A stretch of DNA of 5,238 bases, taken from the NCBI GenBank assembly GCA_015067375.1, contig SVMQ01000174.1:1-5238 (forward strand), given 5' to 3'. A program made the translations under genes and the position numbers. The stretch is from Oscillospiraceae bacterium (GTDB taxonomy: Bacteria > Bacillota > Clostridia > Oscillospirales > Ruminococcaceae). The notes under the pieces were generated by a model that worked only from the letters and a program-made list of their open reading frames with translations, did not search any database and had not been told where the DNA came from. Below, one piece after another: positions 4,539 to 5,238 of the stretch. Each line of letters opens with the position of its first letter. Position 1 is the stretch's first letter.

Positions 4539-5238
4539 ATGGATTATTCAACATATCTGCATGATGCAAAAATTACAAGCTCAAAATCAGGAGCATATAA
4601 AAATTATTTAGTAAAGAATATTGAGATCATCGGTCAGAGAAAGCTCGTTGTTATCGGCGTTGATCAGGATATCGAGCTGCTGAACGAAACCATAAGCGCG
4701 CTGCGCAAAAAGAACGTTAAAGTTCCCGAGATAGTTTTCAAGGCGACTATCGAGCAGGATAAGGCGACAGCCGACGGCTCGGTTAGATTTATTGAAGAGC
4801 TTCGCGGCAAGGCTTCCTCGTTTTATGTGCTTATCCTTGCTCCGCATTACAGCGCTGAGATACAGCTTGCGGCTATGGATAAGGTCATGGGAACATCTGC
4901 GGGCATTGCATTGGCGCTCAAAACTCAGTGCGGCTACACAGAGCGCGACTTCTGCGAGATGAACGAGCCTGCGGGTCTTGGCTTTAGCATGGCTAATAAG
5001 AAGATATCGGGTGCTATCGCTGCGGACGCTAAGCGCTGCGGCGGACTTGAGGCGGCAACTGCACAGCAGCTCTCCTCCTACAAAGACAAGATGAACGGAC
5101 AGCGCTGCTTTATCCTAGGAAATAACGGCAAGCTTGACGAGCTGAATACGCTTATGAACGAGCGCACCTTTGCGGCAGACGGCTTCTGTGATTTCTTTTC
5201 CAGAACACCTCAACGCCCTGCGTATTATCTGCTTACAG
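4539..5238 (+). CDS. DUF115-like (Maf/MptE-related) protein, N-terminal 233 residues, runs off the window
   Basis: The frame opens at ATG 4539, with a G-rich Shine-Dalgarno (AAAAAGGGGG, 4522-4531) and a 7-nt spacer, and has no stop before the window ends. Residues about 25-130 look like an alpha/beta nucleotide-binding-type domain: the hydrophobic strand KLVVIGVD (34-41), a helix, then FYVLILAPHYSAEI (95-108). A Cys-containing linker follows. From residue 181, YKDKMNGQRCFILGNNGKL and later RPAYYLLT match the opening pattern of DUF115 proteins (YK.KxKGKRCFIIGNGPSL ... W+PTYY, from memory). DUF115 includes Maf flagellin glycosyltransferases, MptE pterin diphosphokinases and uncharacterised polysaccharide-locus proteins. 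The usual GNGPSL is here GNNGKL, so activity may differ. The gene follows aspartokinase by 40 bp with no terminator and may be read through from its promoter. Function is unassigned; a role in flagellin or surface glycan modification is only a suggestion from context. Confidence 0.6.
   Translation, partial: MDYSTYLHDAKITSSKSGAYKNYLVKNIEIIGQRKLVVIGVDQDIELLNETISALRKKNVKVPEIVFKATIEQDKATADGSVRFIEELRGKASSFYVLILAPHYSAEIQLAAMDKVMGTSAGIALALKTQCGYTERDFCEMNEPAGLGFSMANKKISGAIAADAKRCGGLEAATAQQLSSYKDKMNGQRCFILGNNGKLDELNTLMNERTFAADGFCDFFSRTPQRPAYYLLT

Noticed and set aside
4608..4847. Minus-strand frame of 79 codons within the DUF115-like gene
   Set aside because: It lies wholly inside the + strand gene, has no clear start signal and shows no recognisable domain.

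Overview
The window reads as a chromosomal segment from a motile Gram-positive anaerobe of the class Clostridia, probably a Ruminococcus-like member of the Oscillospiraceae. The basis is AT-rich intergenic DNA, strong AAGGAGG-type ribosome binding sites, a textbook sigma-28 (SigD) flagellin promoter and a Firmicutes YclM-type aspartokinase. This placement is an inference from style; no marker gene is present. All genes lie on the + strand.

Layout: (1) 2-586 is the 3' part of a gene whose start lies outside the window. Its C-terminus and Cys-rich beginning resemble the flagellin lysine N-methylase FliB. It ends at an intrinsic terminator (607-640). (2) 641-960 has no gene but carries a run of phased A-tracts, a sigma-28 promoter (752-778) and a leader of about 175 nt with several possible RNA structures. 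(3) 961-2895 encodes a 644-residue flagellin with conserved ends and a large variable middle. (4) 2896-3100 has three tandem hairpins and then two consecutive intrinsic terminators. (5) 3108-3136 is a sigma-A promoter driving a 439-residue aspartokinase (3179-4498). (6) 4539-5238 is the 5' part of a gene whose product seems to enter a DUF115-like (Maf/MptE-related) domain where the window ends.

How the genes relate: flagellin is flanked upstream by a putative flagellin-modifying methylase. Downstream, after an apparently unrelated amino-acid biosynthesis gene, comes a DUF115-like protein, a fold that includes Maf flagellin glycosyltransferases. A flagellin-modification neighbourhood is therefore possible, but the aspartokinase has its own promoter behind two terminators, so it is transcriptionally separate from flagellin. 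The downstream gene follows aspartokinase by 40 bp with no visible terminator and may be co-transcribed with it.

The best candidates for something new are the flagellin leader (an anti-Shine-Dalgarno segment with a competing partner, plus a GGA-loop hairpin beside the ribosome binding site), the hairpin cluster behind the flagellin stop codon, and the divergent DUF115-like gene. I see no mobile element, CRISPR array, tRNA or rRNA.
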